From positions 1 through 50,069 of the forward strand of contig CAKRFP010000020.1 of assembly GCA_934320645.1 (NCBI GenBank): DNA of 50,069 nt, given 5' to 3'. Positions 23,455-31,939 of the stretch are shown one piece after another; the stretch's first letter is position 1; each line of letters begins with the position of its first letter. A model generated the notes under the pieces. The model was not told the DNA's origin. It made no database searches and saw only the letters and a program-made list of their open reading frames with translations. The translations under genes were made by a program, and so were the position numbers. Source of the DNA: an uncultured Bariatricus sp. GTDB taxonomy: Bacteria > Bacillota > Clostridia > Lachnospirales > Lachnospiraceae.

Positions 23455-23681
23455 GCTGTGACATGATAGCAAAGAAGCGCGAGGTTGCTGCCGAGAAGAA
23501 TGGCAGGTTTTCCGTGGAGCGAATGTCAAGTTAGGAAACTGGCGACAAGTCACTGTACGAAATCATAACAGCTGCTGAGATGCAGTAACAACGTGTGAGT
23601 TTCTCACGACACACACGGGGAAGTGTACAGTCACCGCTTGTCGTACTGAGGTTTAAGTACGAAAAGGAGGCGACTTTTTTT
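23455..23681 (+). promoter_or_regulatory. Structured leader of the S10 operon
   Basis: About 225 nt of untranslated RNA between the promoter and rpsJ. Visible hairpins: GTGAG-TTT-CTCAC near 23595-23609, and TCGTACT (23641-23647) with AGTACGA (23656-23662), which ends one base before the rpsJ Shine-Dalgarno AAGGAGG (23664-23670). It is a plausible site for feedback by a ribosomal protein such as L4, as in other S10 operons, but no family match can be claimed by eye. The 471-bp gap 23211-23681 holds nothing else. Confidence 0.55.
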
Positions 23682-23999
23682 ATGGCAAGTCAAGTAATGA
23701 GAATCACATTGAAGGCATATGATCATCAGCTTGTAGATGCATCTGCCAAGAAAATTATCGAAACTGTAAAGAAAAATGGAGCAAAGGTTAGCGGACCGGT
23801 ACCGCTTCCGACTAAGAAGGAAGTTGTAACAATCTTAAGAGCGGTTCACAAATACAAAGATTCCAGAGAACAGTTCGAACAGAGAACTCATAAGAGACTG
23901 ATCGATATCATTGCACCGACACAGAAGACTGTAGATGCTCTGTCAAGACTGGAAATGCCAGCTGGTGTATACATCGATATCAAAATGAAGAACAAATAA
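23682..23999 (+). CDS. rpsJ: 30S ribosomal protein S10
   Basis: 105 residues from the ATG at 23682, giving MASQVMRITLKAYDHQLVDASAKKIIE, which fits the S10 N terminus; the frame is open upstream to 23595 but that part lies in the leader and is not S10. The conserved loop KKEVVTILRAVHKYKDSREQFEQRTHKR is present. S10 sits in the small-subunit head and also works as NusE in antitermination. It is the first gene of the cluster. Confidence 0.95.
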   Translation: MASQVMRITLKAYDHQLVDASAKKIIETVKKNGAKVSGPVPLPTKKEVVTILRAVHKYKDSREQFEQRTHKRLIDIIAPTQKTVDALSRLEMPAGVYIDIKMKNK

Positions 24000-24089
24000 G
24001 TTCTAATAAATTAAAACACAGTAGTTCCTAATATTTAGGATGAACACCCATAAGGGCGTTCCGCTGTAAATCACAGGAGGTAAAATAAA

Positions 24090-24770
24090 ATGAAGAAAGC
24101 TATCTTAGCTACCAAAGTCGGAATGACTCAAATCTTCAACGAAGATGGAGTACTTACTCCGGTAACTGTTCTTCAGGCTGGACCATGTGTTGTAACACAG
24201 ATCAAAACCGTTGAAAATGACGGATACAGCGCAGTTCAGGTTGGATACGTTGATAAGAAAGAAAAAATTGTTAACGTTGACAAGAACGGAAAGAAAGAAA
24301 TCGTGCACAGACACGGTGTTACAAAAGCTGAAAAAGGACACTTTGACAAAGCTGGAGTAACAGGAAAGAGATTCGTAAGAGAATTCAAATTCGAGAACGC
24401 TGATGAATATCAGTTAGCTCAGGAAATTAAAGCAGATATCTTTGAGGCTGGCGACAAAGTAGACGCAACAGCTATTTCCAAAGGTAAAGGATTCCAGGGT
24501 GCTATCAAGAGACACAACCAGCACAGAGGACCTATGGCTCACGGTTCTAAGTTCCATCGTCATGCTGGTTCCAGCGGTGCTGCATCTGACCCGAGTAAAG
24601 TATTCAAGGGCAAAAAGATGCCAGGACACATGGGAGCAAAGAAGATTACAATTCAGAACCTTGAAATCGTAAGAGTAGACGTTGAAAACAACCTTCTTCT
24701 GGTTAAGGGCGCAGTTCCGGGACCAAAGAAATCTCTTGTAACGATTAAAGAATCTGTAAAATCTATCTAA
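24090..24770 (+). CDS. rplC: 50S ribosomal protein L3
   Basis: 226 residues, about 17 longer than the 209 of B. subtilis and E. coli L3. The extra length lies in the N-terminal barrel (around 50-80, a Lys-rich stretch with KKEKIVNVDKNGKKEIVH). The conserved loop that reaches the peptidyl transferase centre (RGPMAHGSKFHRHAGSSG) is intact. AGGAGG lies 10 bp before the ATG. The 90-bp gap after rpsJ contains a small ACACCC/GGGCGT hairpin. Confidence 0.95.
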   Translation: MKKAILATKVGMTQIFNEDGVLTPVTVLQAGPCVVTQIKTVENDGYSAVQVGYVDKKEKIVNVDKNGKKEIVHRHGVTKAEKGHFDKAGVTGKRFVREFKFENADEYQLAQEIKADIFEAGDKVDATAISKGKGFQGAIKRHNQHRGPMAHGSKFHRHAGSSGAASDPSKVFKGKKMPGHMGAKKITIQNLEIVRVDVENNLLLVKGAVPGPKKSLVTIKESVKSI

Positions 24771-24800
24771 GATTGGCACTAGGAAAGGAGGAACATACAG

Positions 24801-25421
24801 ATGGCAAACGTATCTGTTTACAATATCGAAGGTAAAGAAGTTGGAACAATCGACTTAAACGATGCTGTATTCGGTGTAGAAGTAAACGAACACCTTGTAC
24901 ACATGGCAGTTGTAAGCCAGCTTGCAAATAAACGTCAGGGAACACAGAAAGCGAAAACTCGTTCAGAAGTTTCCGGCGGCGGAAGAAAACCATGGAGACA
25001 GAAAGGTACCGGTCATGCAAGACAGGGATCTACAAGAGCTCCGCAGTGGACAGGCGGTGGAGTAGTATTCGCTCCAACACCGAGAGATTACTCTTTCAAA
25101 CTTAATAAGAAAGAAAGAAGAGCAGCTCTTAAATCCGCTCTGACATCAAGAGTAGAAGAAAAGAAAATCATCGTTGTTGATGAAATCAACTTCGACGAAA
25201 TCAAGACAAAGAAATTCCAGGATGTACTTAACAACCTGTCAGTATCCAAAGCTCTCGTAGTTCTGGAAGACGGAAACAAGAACGCAGAACTTTCAGCTAG
25301 AAATATCGCTGATGTTAAAACTGCTAAGACAAACACAATCAATGTGTATGACATCCTGAAGTACAATACAGTAATCGCAACTAAGGCTGCTGTACAGGCA
25401 ATCGAGGAGGTGTACGCATAA
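24801..25421 (+). CDS. rplD: 50S ribosomal protein L4
   Basis: 206 residues. The extended loop that lines the exit tunnel is present (TRSEVSGGGRKPWRQKGTGHARQGSTRAPQW, ~52-82), as is the C-terminal globular part ending NVYDILKYNTVIATKAAVQAIEEVYA. In several bacteria L4 is the repressor of its own S10 operon, so the long rpsJ leader is a candidate target. Its stop overlaps the rplW start by one base (TAATG). Confidence 0.96.
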   Translation: MANVSVYNIEGKEVGTIDLNDAVFGVEVNEHLVHMAVVSQLANKRQGTQKAKTRSEVSGGGRKPWRQKGTGHARQGSTRAPQWTGGGVVFAPTPRDYSFKLNKKERRAALKSALTSRVEEKKIIVVDEINFDEIKTKKFQDVLNNLSVSKALVVLEDGNKNAELSARNIADVKTAKTNTINVYDILKYNTVIATKAAVQAIEEVYA

Positions 25422-25726
25422 TGGCAAACATTCAGTATTATGATGTAATCCTTAAACCGGTAGTAACCGAAAAGACAATGGCTCTTATGGCTGACAAGAA
25501 ATACACATTCCTTGTACACACAGAAGCTAATAAGACTCAGATTAAAGAAGCTGTAGAAAAAATGTTCCCAGGAACAAAAGTTGCTGGCGTTAACACGATC
25601 AACATGGATGGAAAGAACAAACGAGTTCGCGGAACCATGACATTCGGAAAAACAGCTAAGACAAAGAAAGCAATCGTTCAGCTGACAGAAGAATCAGCAG
25701 AGATCGAAATTTTCCAGGGACTGTAA
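25421..25726 (+). CDS. rplW: 50S ribosomal protein L23
   Basis: 101 residues with the typical start (YYDVILKPVVTEKTMALM) and the beta-hairpin KVAGVNTINMDGKNKRVRG. L23 stands at the tunnel exit and docks trigger factor and SRP. Translation is coupled to rplD by the TAATG overlap. Confidence 0.96.
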   Translation: MANIQYYDVILKPVVTEKTMALMADKKYTFLVHTEANKTQIKEAVEKMFPGTKVAGVNTINMDGKNKRVRGTMTFGKTAKTKKAIVQLTEESAEIEIFQGL

Positions 25727-25795
25727 GAAACTGGAACCTAAACGGTGCAAATCCGTGACAAAAATAACTAGCAAAATGCGAAAGGAGATAGAGTA

Positions 25796-26638
25796 ATGGG
25801 AATTAAAACATACCGCCCATATACACCTTCCAGAAGACATATGACCGGCTCTGATTTCTCAGAAATCACAAAAACAACACCGGAGAAATCTTTAGTAGTT
25901 TCTCTGAGCAAGACTGCCGGACGTAACAATCAGGGTAAAATCACTGTTAGACACCGCGGAGGCGGAGTTAAGAGAAAATATAGAGTAATCGACTTCAAAC
26001 GTAAAAAAGACGGAATTCCGGCAACTGTAATCGGAATCGAATACGATCCGAACAGAAGTGCTAACATCGCACTTATCTGCTACGCTGATGGAGAAAAAGC
26101 TTACATCATCGCACCAGAAGGACTTACAGACGGAATGAAAGTTATGAACGGACCAGAAGCAGAAGTAAGAGTAGGAAACTGCCTGCCGCTTTCAGCTATC
26201 CCGGTTGGTACACAGGTTCATAACATTGAGCTTCATCCTGGAAAAGGCGGACAGATGGTTCGTTCAGCAGGAAACAGCGCACAGCTCATGGCTAAAGAAG
26301 GAAAGTACGCAACACTTCGTCTTCCTTCAGGAGAAATGAGAATGGTTCCGATCGAATGCCGCGCATCAGTTGGTGTTGTTGGAAATGGCGATCACAACCT
26401 TGTAAACATTGGTAAAGCAGGACGTAAACGTCACATGGGTATCAGACCTACAGTTCGTGGTTCCGTTATGAACCCGAATGATCATCCGCATGGTGGTGGT
26501 GAAGGTAAGACTGGAATCGGTCGTCCGGGTCCGTGCACTCCTTGGGGTAAACCGGCACTTGGTCTTAAGACTCGTAAGAAAAACAAACAGTCTAACAAGC
26601 TGATCATCAGAAGAAAAGACGGTAGAGGAATCAAATAG
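25796..26638 (+). CDS. rplB: 50S ribosomal protein L2
   Basis: 280 residues. The RNA-binding core (YRVIDFKRKKDGIPATVIGIEYDPNRSANIALI) and the C-terminal loop with the highly conserved histidine segment (MNPNDHPHGGGEGKTGIGRPGPCTPWG, ~221-247) are intact. L2 supports peptidyl transfer and subunit joining. RBS AAAGGAG lies before the ATG. Confidence 0.97.
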   Translation: MGIKTYRPYTPSRRHMTGSDFSEITKTTPEKSLVVSLSKTAGRNNQGKITVRHRGGGVKRKYRVIDFKRKKDGIPATVIGIEYDPNRSANIALICYADGEKAYIIAPEGLTDGMKVMNGPEAEVRVGNCLPLSAIPVGTQVHNIELHPGKGGQMVRSAGNSAQLMAKEGKYATLRLPSGEMRMVPIECRASVGVVGNGDHNLVNIGKAGRKRHMGIRPTVRGSVMNPNDHPHGGGEGKTGIGRPGPCTPWGKPALGLKTRKKNKQSNKLIIRRKDGRGIK

Positions 26639-26663
26639 TTAATTTTCAAGGAGGTTAGAACCT

Positions 26664-26945
26664 ATGGCTCGTTCACTTAAAAAAGGACCATTCGCAGACG
26701 CAAGCCTGCTTAAGAAAGTGGAAGCAATGAACGCATCAGGAGACAAGGGTGTTATCAAAACATGGTCTCGTCGTTCTACAATCTTCCCGATTATGGTTGG
26801 ACATACAATCGCAGTTCATGATGGAAGAAAACATGTTCCGGTATATGTAACAGAAGATATGGTTGGACACAAACTCGGAGAGTTCGTAGCAACCAGAACA
26901 TACAGAGGACATGGAAAAGACGAAAAGAAATCGAAAGTTAGATAA
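26664..26945 (+). CDS. rpsS: 30S ribosomal protein S19
   Basis: 93 residues starting MARSLKKGPFADASLLKKVEAMN, with the conserved TWSRRSTIFPIMVGHTIAVHDGRKHVPVYVTEDMVGHKLGEF block. It binds 16S rRNA in the head with S13. AAGGAGG is 8 bp upstream. Confidence 0.97.
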   Translation: MARSLKKGPFADASLLKKVEAMNASGDKGVIKTWSRRSTIFPIMVGHTIAVHDGRKHVPVYVTEDMVGHKLGEFVATRTYRGHGKDEKKSKVR

Positions 26946-26976
26946 TATTTAACGTATTGAAAGGAGGTTTCATCCC

Positions 26977-27363
26977 ATGGCAAAAGGACATAGAAGTCAA
27001 ATTAAGAGAGAAAGAAATGCAAACAAGGACACCAGACCTTCAGCTAAGTTATCTTACGCCAGAGTTTCTGTTCAGAAAGCATGCTTCGTATTAGATGCCA
27101 TCAGAGGTAAGGATGTAACAACAGCGCTTGGTATTTTAACATACAATCCAAGATACGCTTCAAGCATTATAAAGAAATTATTGGAATCAGCTATCGCAAA
27201 TGCTGAGAATAACAACGGTATGAGTGTTGAAAACCTTTATATTGAGGAATGCTACGCAAATAAAGGACCAACAATGAAGAGAATCAGACCGAGAGCACAG
27301 GGCAGAGCTTACAGAATCGAAAAGAGAATGAGTCATATTACACTTGTGCTTAATGAAAGATAA
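26977..27363 (+). CDS. rplV: 50S ribosomal protein L22
   Basis: 128 residues with the tunnel-lining hairpin (ANKGPTMKRIRPRAQGRAYRIEKRMSHITLVLNE). The N terminus MAKGHRSQIKRERNANKDTRPSAKLSYARVS is longer than in E. coli (110 residues), as common in clostridia. AAAGGAGG precedes the start. Confidence 0.96.
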   Translation: MAKGHRSQIKRERNANKDTRPSAKLSYARVSVQKACFVLDAIRGKDVTTALGILTYNPRYASSIIKKLLESAIANAENNNGMSVENLYIEECYANKGPTMKRIRPRAQGRAYRIEKRMSHITLVLNER

Positions 27364-27374
27364 GGAGGGCAATA

Positions 27375-28031
27375 ATGGGACAGAAAGTTAATCCTCATGG
27401 CTTAAGAGTCGGTGTTATCAAAGACTGGGACTCTAAATGGTATGCAGAAAAAGATTTTGCTGACTATTTAGTAGAAGATCATAAAATCAGAAAATTTCTG
27501 AAGAATAAATTATACAGCGCAGGAGTTTCTAAGATTGAAATCGAAAGAGCTTCTGATCGTGTTAAGATCATCGTTTATACTGCTAAACCGGGTGTTGTAA
27601 TCGGTAAAGGCGGTTCTGAGATCGAAAAAGTAAAAGCTGAACTTCAGAAAATGACAGATAAGAAAGTTATCGTTGACATCAAAGAAGTAAAAAGACCTGA
27701 CAAAGATGCTCAGCTCGTTGCTGAAAACATCGCACAGCAGCTGGAAAATCGTATTTCCTTCCGTCGTGCAATGAAATCTTGCATGTCAAGAACTATGAAA
27801 TCAGGAGCACTTGGTGTTAAGACATCCGTATCCGGACGTCTCGGCGGAGCTGATATGGCTCGTACAGAGTTCTACAGCGAAGGAACTATTCCGCTTCAGA
27901 CACTGAGAGCAGACATTGACTATGGCTTCGCTGAAGCAGACACAACTTACGGAAAAGTTGGTGTTAAGGTATGGATTTACAAAGGCGAAGTACTTCCAAC
28001 AAAGGCAGGTAAGGAAGGGAGCGATAAATAA
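27375..28031 (+). CDS. rpsC: 30S ribosomal protein S3
   Basis: 218 residues. The KH-domain loop GVVIGKGGSEIEKVK (~74-88) and the C-terminal domain (SGRLGGADMARTEFYSEGTIPLQTLRADIDYG) are clear. S3 forms part of the mRNA entry tunnel. It follows rplV after 11 bp and its stop overlaps the rplP start by one base. Confidence 0.97.
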   Translation: MGQKVNPHGLRVGVIKDWDSKWYAEKDFADYLVEDHKIRKFLKNKLYSAGVSKIEIERASDRVKIIVYTAKPGVVIGKGGSEIEKVKAELQKMTDKKVIVDIKEVKRPDKDAQLVAENIAQQLENRISFRRAMKSCMSRTMKSGALGVKTSVSGRLGGADMARTEFYSEGTIPLQTLRADIDYGFAEADTTYGKVGVKVWIYKGEVLPTKAGKEGSDK

Positions 28032-28468
28032 TGTTAATGCCAAAAAGAGTAAAACGTAGAAAACAGTTCCGTGGCTCCATGAAAGGTAAAGCATTAAGAG
28101 GAAACAAGATCACGAACGGTGAATATGGTCTTGTAGCAATGGAACCATGTTGGATCAGATCTAACCAGATCGAAGCTGCCCGTATCGCTATGACACGTTA
28201 CATCAAACGTGGTGGTAAGGTTTGGATCAAGATCTTCCCTGATAAACCAGTAACAACGAAACCGGCTGAGACACGTATGGGTTCTGGAAAAGGAACTCTT
28301 GAATACTGGGTAGCTGTAGTTAAGCCAGGACGTGTAATGTTCGAACTTGCAGGAGTACCTGAAGAAGTTGCGAAAGAAGCATTACGTCTTGCTATGCACA
28401 AATTACCATGTAAATGTAAAATCGTTTCTCGTGCAGACTTAGAAGGCGGTGATAACAGTGAAAATTAA
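28031..28468 (+). CDS. rplP: 50S ribosomal protein L16
   Basis: 145 residues starting MLMPKRVKRRKQFRGSMKG, with the conserved basic loop and KPGRVMFELAGVPEEVAKEALRLAMHKLPCKCKIV. It helps place tRNA in the A site. The TAATG junction with rpsC and an 11-nt overlap with rpmC suggest coupled translation. Confidence 0.96.
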   Translation: MLMPKRVKRRKQFRGSMKGKALRGNKITNGEYGLVAMEPCWIRSNQIEAARIAMTRYIKRGGKVWIKIFPDKPVTTKPAETRMGSGKGTLEYWVAVVKPGRVMFELAGVPEEVAKEALRLAMHKLPCKCKIVSRADLEGGDNSEN

Positions 28469-28664
28469 GACATTTGTAGAAGATTTAAAAGCAAAATCTG
28501 TTGCAGAATTAAATGAAGAATTAGTAGCTGCTAAAAAGGAACTCTTCAATCTGAGATTCCAGAACGCAACAAATCAGTTAGATAATACAAGCAGAATCAA
28601 AGAAGTAAGAAAGAATATCGCAAGAATCCAGACAGTGATCACAGAAAAAAGCCAGAATGCTTAA
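28458..28664 (+). CDS. rpmC: 50S ribosomal protein L29
   Basis: 68 residues from GTG at 28458. This start gives the usual MKIKTFVEDLKAKSVAEL and has AAGGCGGTGA at a 5-base spacing; the upstream in-frame GTG at 28449 would add three unlikely residues. The protein is a two-helix bundle with the LFNLRFQNATNQLDNTSRI signature. It overlaps the end of rplP by 11 bases. Confidence 0.93.
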   Translation: MKIKTFVEDLKAKSVAELNEELVAAKKELFNLRFQNATNQLDNTSRIKEVRKNIARIQTVITEKSQNA

Positions 28665-28693
28665 TTAGGTGATATTCAGAAAGGAGTATAACC

Positions 28694-28948
28694 GTGGAAA
28701 GAAACCTGAGAAAAACGAGAGTTGGTAAGGTTGTAAGCAACAAGATGGACAAGACAATCGTCGTTGCAGTAGAAGACCATGTAAAACATCCGCTTTACAA
28801 TAAGATCGTAAAAAGAACTTACAAACTGAAAGCGCATGATGAAAATAATGAATGCAATATTGGTGATAGAGTAAAAGTTATGGAGACAAGACCGTTATCT
28901 AAAGATAAGAGATGGAGACTTGTTGAAATCGTAGAAAAAGTTAAATAG
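28694..28948 (+). CDS. rpsQ: 30S ribosomal protein S17
   Basis: 84 residues, GTG start behind AAAGGAG. It has the S17 OB-fold sequence (RKTRVGKVVSNKMDKTIVVAVEDHVKHPLYNKIVKRTYKLKAHDE...GDRVKVMETRPLSKDKRWRLVEIVEK). It is a primary 16S rRNA binder. Confidence 0.96.
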   Translation: MERNLRKTRVGKVVSNKMDKTIVVAVEDHVKHPLYNKIVKRTYKLKAHDENNECNIGDRVKVMETRPLSKDKRWRLVEIVEKVK

Positions 28949-28984
28949 TTTGACTTTGATAAAAGTATAAGGAGGTTTACCTGC

Positions 28985-29353
28985 ATGATACAGCAAGAAA
29001 GCAGATTAAAAGTAGCAGATAATACAGGTGCTAAAGAATTACTCTGTATCCGTGTATTAGGCGGTTCTACAAGAAGATATGCAGCTATCGGTGATGTAAT
29101 CGTTGCTTCGGTTAAAGATGCAACACCAGGCGGCGTTGTTAAAAAAGGTGATGTCGTTAAGGCTGTAGTTGTTCGTACTGTAAACAGCACTCGTCGTAAA
29201 GATGGATCATACATCAGATTCGATGAAAACGCTGCTGTTATTATTAAAGATGACAAAAACCCAAAAGGAACTCGTATTTTTGGACCTGTAGCCAGAGAAC
29301 TTCGTGAGAAACAGTTTATGAAAATTGTTTCACTGGCTCCGGAAGTACTGTAA
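28985..29353 (+). CDS. rplN: 50S ribosomal protein L14
   Basis: 122 residues beginning MIQQESRLKVADNTGAKELLCIRVLGG, with the conserved GDVVKAVVVRTVNSTRRKDGSYIRFDENAAVII. It lies at the subunit interface. AAGGAGG lies upstream. Confidence 0.97.
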   Translation: MIQQESRLKVADNTGAKELLCIRVLGGSTRRYAAIGDVIVASVKDATPGGVVKKGDVVKAVVVRTVNSTRRKDGSYIRFDENAAVIIKDDKNPKGTRIFGPVARELREKQFMKIVSLAPEVL

Positions 29354-29365
29354 GGAGGTTCGAGT

Positions 29366-29677
29366 ATGTCAACAATGAAGATCAAAAAAGGCGACACCGT
29401 TAAAGTTATCGCTGGAAAAGATAAAGACAAAGAAGGCAAAGTAATCGCAGTAGATCAGAAAAACGGTACAGTCCTGGTAGAAGGCGTTAACATGAGAACA
29501 AAACATGCTAAACCAAGCGCTTCTAATCCGGAAGGTGGAATCCTTCATCAGGAAGGACCGATCGATGCATCTAACGTAATGTATGTTCACAAGGGAAAAG
29601 CTACAAGAGTAGGCTTCAAACTTGATGGAGACAAAAAAGTACGTGTTGCAAAATCAACAGGCGAAGTAATTGATTAG
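29366..29677 (+). CDS. rplX: 50S ribosomal protein L24
   Basis: 103 residues with the KOW motif (IKKGDTVKVIAGKDKDKEGKVIAVDQKNGTVLVEGVN). It is an early-assembly protein that binds the 5' end of 23S rRNA. A second in-frame ATG (29375) three residues later is a less likely start given AAGGAGG at 29352-29358. Confidence 0.95.
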   Translation: MSTMKIKKGDTVKVIAGKDKDKEGKVIAVDQKNGTVLVEGVNMRTKHAKPSASNPEGGILHQEGPIDASNVMYVHKGKATRVGFKLDGDKKVRVAKSTGEVID

Positions 29678-29700
29678 TTCTAGGAAGGAGGTCGAAGGCT

Positions 29701-30240
29701 TTGAGTAGACTTAAAGAACAGTACCAGAACGAGATCATTGACGCAATGATCAAGAAATTTGGTTATAAGAATATTATGGAAGTGCCGAAGCTCGACAAAG
29801 TTGTTATCAACATGGGCGTTGGCGAAGCAAAAGATAATGCAAAAGCATTAGACTCAGCTGTAGCTGATATGGAAAAGATCACTGGACAGAAAGCAGTTCT
29901 GACCAGAGCTAAAAATTCAGTAGCTAACTTCAAGATCCGTGAAGGAATGGCTATCGGATGCAAAGTTACTTTAAGAGGAGAAAAGATGTATGAGTTCGTT
30001 GATCGTCTCATCAACCTTGCACTGCCTCGTGTACGTGACTTCAGAGGAGTTAATCCGAACGCATTCGACGGAAGAGGTAACTACGCTCTTGGTATCAAAG
30101 AGCAGCTTATCTTCCCGGAAATCGAATATGATAAAGTAGATAAGGTTAGAGGTATGGATGTTATCTTCGTAACAACTGCTAACACAGACGAAGAAGCACG
30201 TGAATTGTTAACACAGTTCAACATGCCATTCACAAAATAA
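29701..30240 (+). CDS. rplE: 50S ribosomal protein L5
   Basis: 179 residues starting at TTG (29701) behind AAGGAGG; no ATG fits the family N terminus (SRLKEQYQNEIIDAMIKKFGYKNIMEVPKLDKVVINMGVGEA). The conserved loop LPRVRDFRGVNPNAFDGRGNY is present. L5 binds 5S rRNA and contacts P-site tRNA. Confidence 0.96.
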   Translation: MSRLKEQYQNEIIDAMIKKFGYKNIMEVPKLDKVVINMGVGEAKDNAKALDSAVADMEKITGQKAVLTRAKNSVANFKIREGMAIGCKVTLRGEKMYEFVDRLINLALPRVRDFRGVNPNAFDGRGNYALGIKEQLIFPEIEYDKVDKVRGMDVIFVTTANTDEEARELLTQFNMPFTK

Positions 30241-30253
30241 GGAGGAAATTTTC

Positions 30254-30439
30254 ATGGCAAAGACAGCAATGAAACTGAAACAGCAGCGCAAACAGAAATT
30301 CTCTACTAGAGAATATAATCGTTGCAGAATCTGTGGACGTCCACATGCATATTTAAGAAAATATGGAATCTGCCGTGTATGCTTCCGTGAACTGGCATAC
30401 AAAGGTGAAATTCCGGGCGTAAAGAAAGCAAGTTGGTAG
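30254..30439 (+). CDS. rpsN: 30S ribosomal protein S14, zinc-binding type
   Basis: 61 residues (type Z). Four cysteines in CRICGRPH...GICRVC hold a zinc ion, unlike the longer zinc-free S14. This C+ form suggests the cell may carry a zinc-independent copy elsewhere for zinc shortage. It follows rplE after 13 bp with GGAGG. Confidence 0.96.
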   Translation: MAKTAMKLKQQRKQKFSTREYNRCRICGRPHAYLRKYGICRVCFRELAYKGEIPGVKKASW

Positions 30440-30458
30440 AAAAGGAGGATAATCCACA

Positions 30459-30860
30459 ATGACTATGAGTGATCCAATTGCAGATATGCTTACAAGAATC
30501 CGTAACGCAAACACTGCAAAACATGATACAGTAGATGTTCCGGCTTCAAAAATGAAGATCGCTATCGCTGATATTCTCGTTAACGAAGGATACATCACAA
30601 AATATGATATCGTTGAAGAAGGAAGCTTCAATACAATCCGCATTACATTAAAATATGGTGCAGATAAGAACGAAAAAGTTATTTCTGGAATCAAAAAGAT
30701 TTCTAAACCAGGTCTTCGTGTTTACGCTGGTAAAGACGAACTTCCGAGAGTACTTGGAGGACTTGGAACTGCAATCATCTCTACAAACCAGGGCGTGATT
30801 ACAGACAAAGAAGCAAGAAAGCTCGGCGTAGGCGGAGAAGTTCTTTGCTTCGTATGGTAA
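30459..30860 (+). CDS. rpsH: 30S ribosomal protein S8
   Basis: 133 residues (or 131 from the second ATG at 30465). It has MSDPIADMLTRIRNAN and the C-terminal ISTNQGVITDKEARKLGVGGEVLCFVW. S8 is a 16S rRNA central-domain binder and the spc-operon repressor in E. coli. The 133-bp gap after it holds a 12-bp hairpin (30883-30894/30904-30915). Confidence 0.96.
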   Translation: MTMSDPIADMLTRIRNANTAKHDTVDVPASKMKIAIADILVNEGYITKYDIVEEGSFNTIRITLKYGADKNEKVISGIKKISKPGLRVYAGKDELPRVLGGLGTAIISTNQGVITDKEARKLGVGGEVLCFVW

Positions 30861-30993
30861 TAACCAGATAAAATAGAGAAAACGAATGGAATCATATTTC
30901 CTGTGATTTCATTCGATACTCAATAAATTGCAACTGAAAACAGAGCAGCCATAAGGTGCTGTTCCGAAAATGTAAGTGTAGGAGGTAAAGGGT

Positions 30994-31536
30994 ATGTCAC
31001 GTATCGGAAGACATCCAGTAGCGATCCCGGCAGGTGTAACTGTTGAAATCGCAGAGAACAATGTAGTGACTGTTAAAGGTCCTAAAGGAACTCTCGTAAG
31101 AGAACTTCCAGTTGAAATGGAAATCAAAAAAGAAGGCGAAGAAGTTATCGTAACAAGACCGAACGATCTCAAGAAGATGAAATCTCTTCATGGTCTTACA
31201 AGAACACTGATCAACAACATGGTAATCGGTGTTACTGAAGGATATGAAAAAGTTCTTGAAGTAAACGGTGTAGGTTACAGAGCTTCCAAATCTGGAAACA
31301 AATTAACATTGAATTTGGGATACTCTCACCCGGTTGAGATGGAAGATCCGGAAGGAATCGAAACTGTTCTTGACGGACAGAACAAAATCATCGTTAAGGG
31401 AATCAGTAAAGAAAAAGTTGGCCAGTACGCAGCTGAAATCAGAGATAAGAGAAGACCGGAACCTTATAAGGGCAAGGGAATCAAATATGCTGATGAAGTT
31501 ATCAGACGTAAAGTTGGTAAAACTGGTAAAAAATAA
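30994..31536 (+). CDS. rplF: 50S ribosomal protein L6
   Basis: 180 residues starting MSRIGRHPVAIPAGVTVEI and ending in RRPEPYKGKGIKYADEVIRRKVGKTGKK, the L6 signature. It lies near the GTPase-associated centre. GTAGGAGG lies before the ATG; the preceding gap carries a hairpin that may modulate expression. Confidence 0.97.
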   Translation: MSRIGRHPVAIPAGVTVEIAENNVVTVKGPKGTLVRELPVEMEIKKEGEEVIVTRPNDLKKMKSLHGLTRTLINNMVIGVTEGYEKVLEVNGVGYRASKSGNKLTLNLGYSHPVEMEDPEGIETVLDGQNKIIVKGISKEKVGQYAAEIRDKRRPEPYKGKGIKYADEVIRRKVGKTGKK

Positions 31537-31555
31537 GTAAGGAGAGTGTGAACAA

Positions 31556-31924
31556 ATGGTTAGTAAGAAATCAAGAAGCGAAGTTCGTGTAAATAAACAT
31601 AGAAAACTGCGTAACCGTTTCAGTGGTACAGCTGAAAGACCGCGTCTCGCTGTGTTTAGAAGTAATAATCATATGTATGCTCAGATTATTGACGATACAG
31701 TTGGAAACACTCTGGTTTCCGCTTCCACTCTTCAGAAAGATGTGAAAGCAGAACTGGAAAAAACCAACAACGTTGAAGCAGCAGCATACCTTGGAACAGT
31801 AATTGCAAAGAAAGCAATCGAGAAAGGTATCACTTCTGTTGTATTTGACAGAGGAGGATTTATCTATCACGGAAAAATCAAAGCATTAGCAGACGCAGCA
31901 AGAGAAGCTGGTTTGAATTTCTAG
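31556..31924 (+). CDS. rplR: 50S ribosomal protein L18
   Basis: 122 residues with a basic N terminus and the conserved NRFSGTAERPRLAVFRSNNHMYAQIIDD and GFIYHGKIKALADAAREAGLNF. It binds 5S rRNA together with L5. Confidence 0.96.
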   Translation: MVSKKSRSEVRVNKHRKLRNRFSGTAERPRLAVFRSNNHMYAQIIDDTVGNTLVSASTLQKDVKAELEKTNNVEAAAYLGTVIAKKAIEKGITSVVFDRGGFIYHGKIKALADAAREAGLNF

Positions 31925-31939
31925 AAGGAGGACGGACAC

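Noticed and set aside
23595..23681. N-terminal extension of S10
   Set aside because: It is leader sequence with hairpins; the family N terminus and the AAGGAGG site fit ATG 23682.
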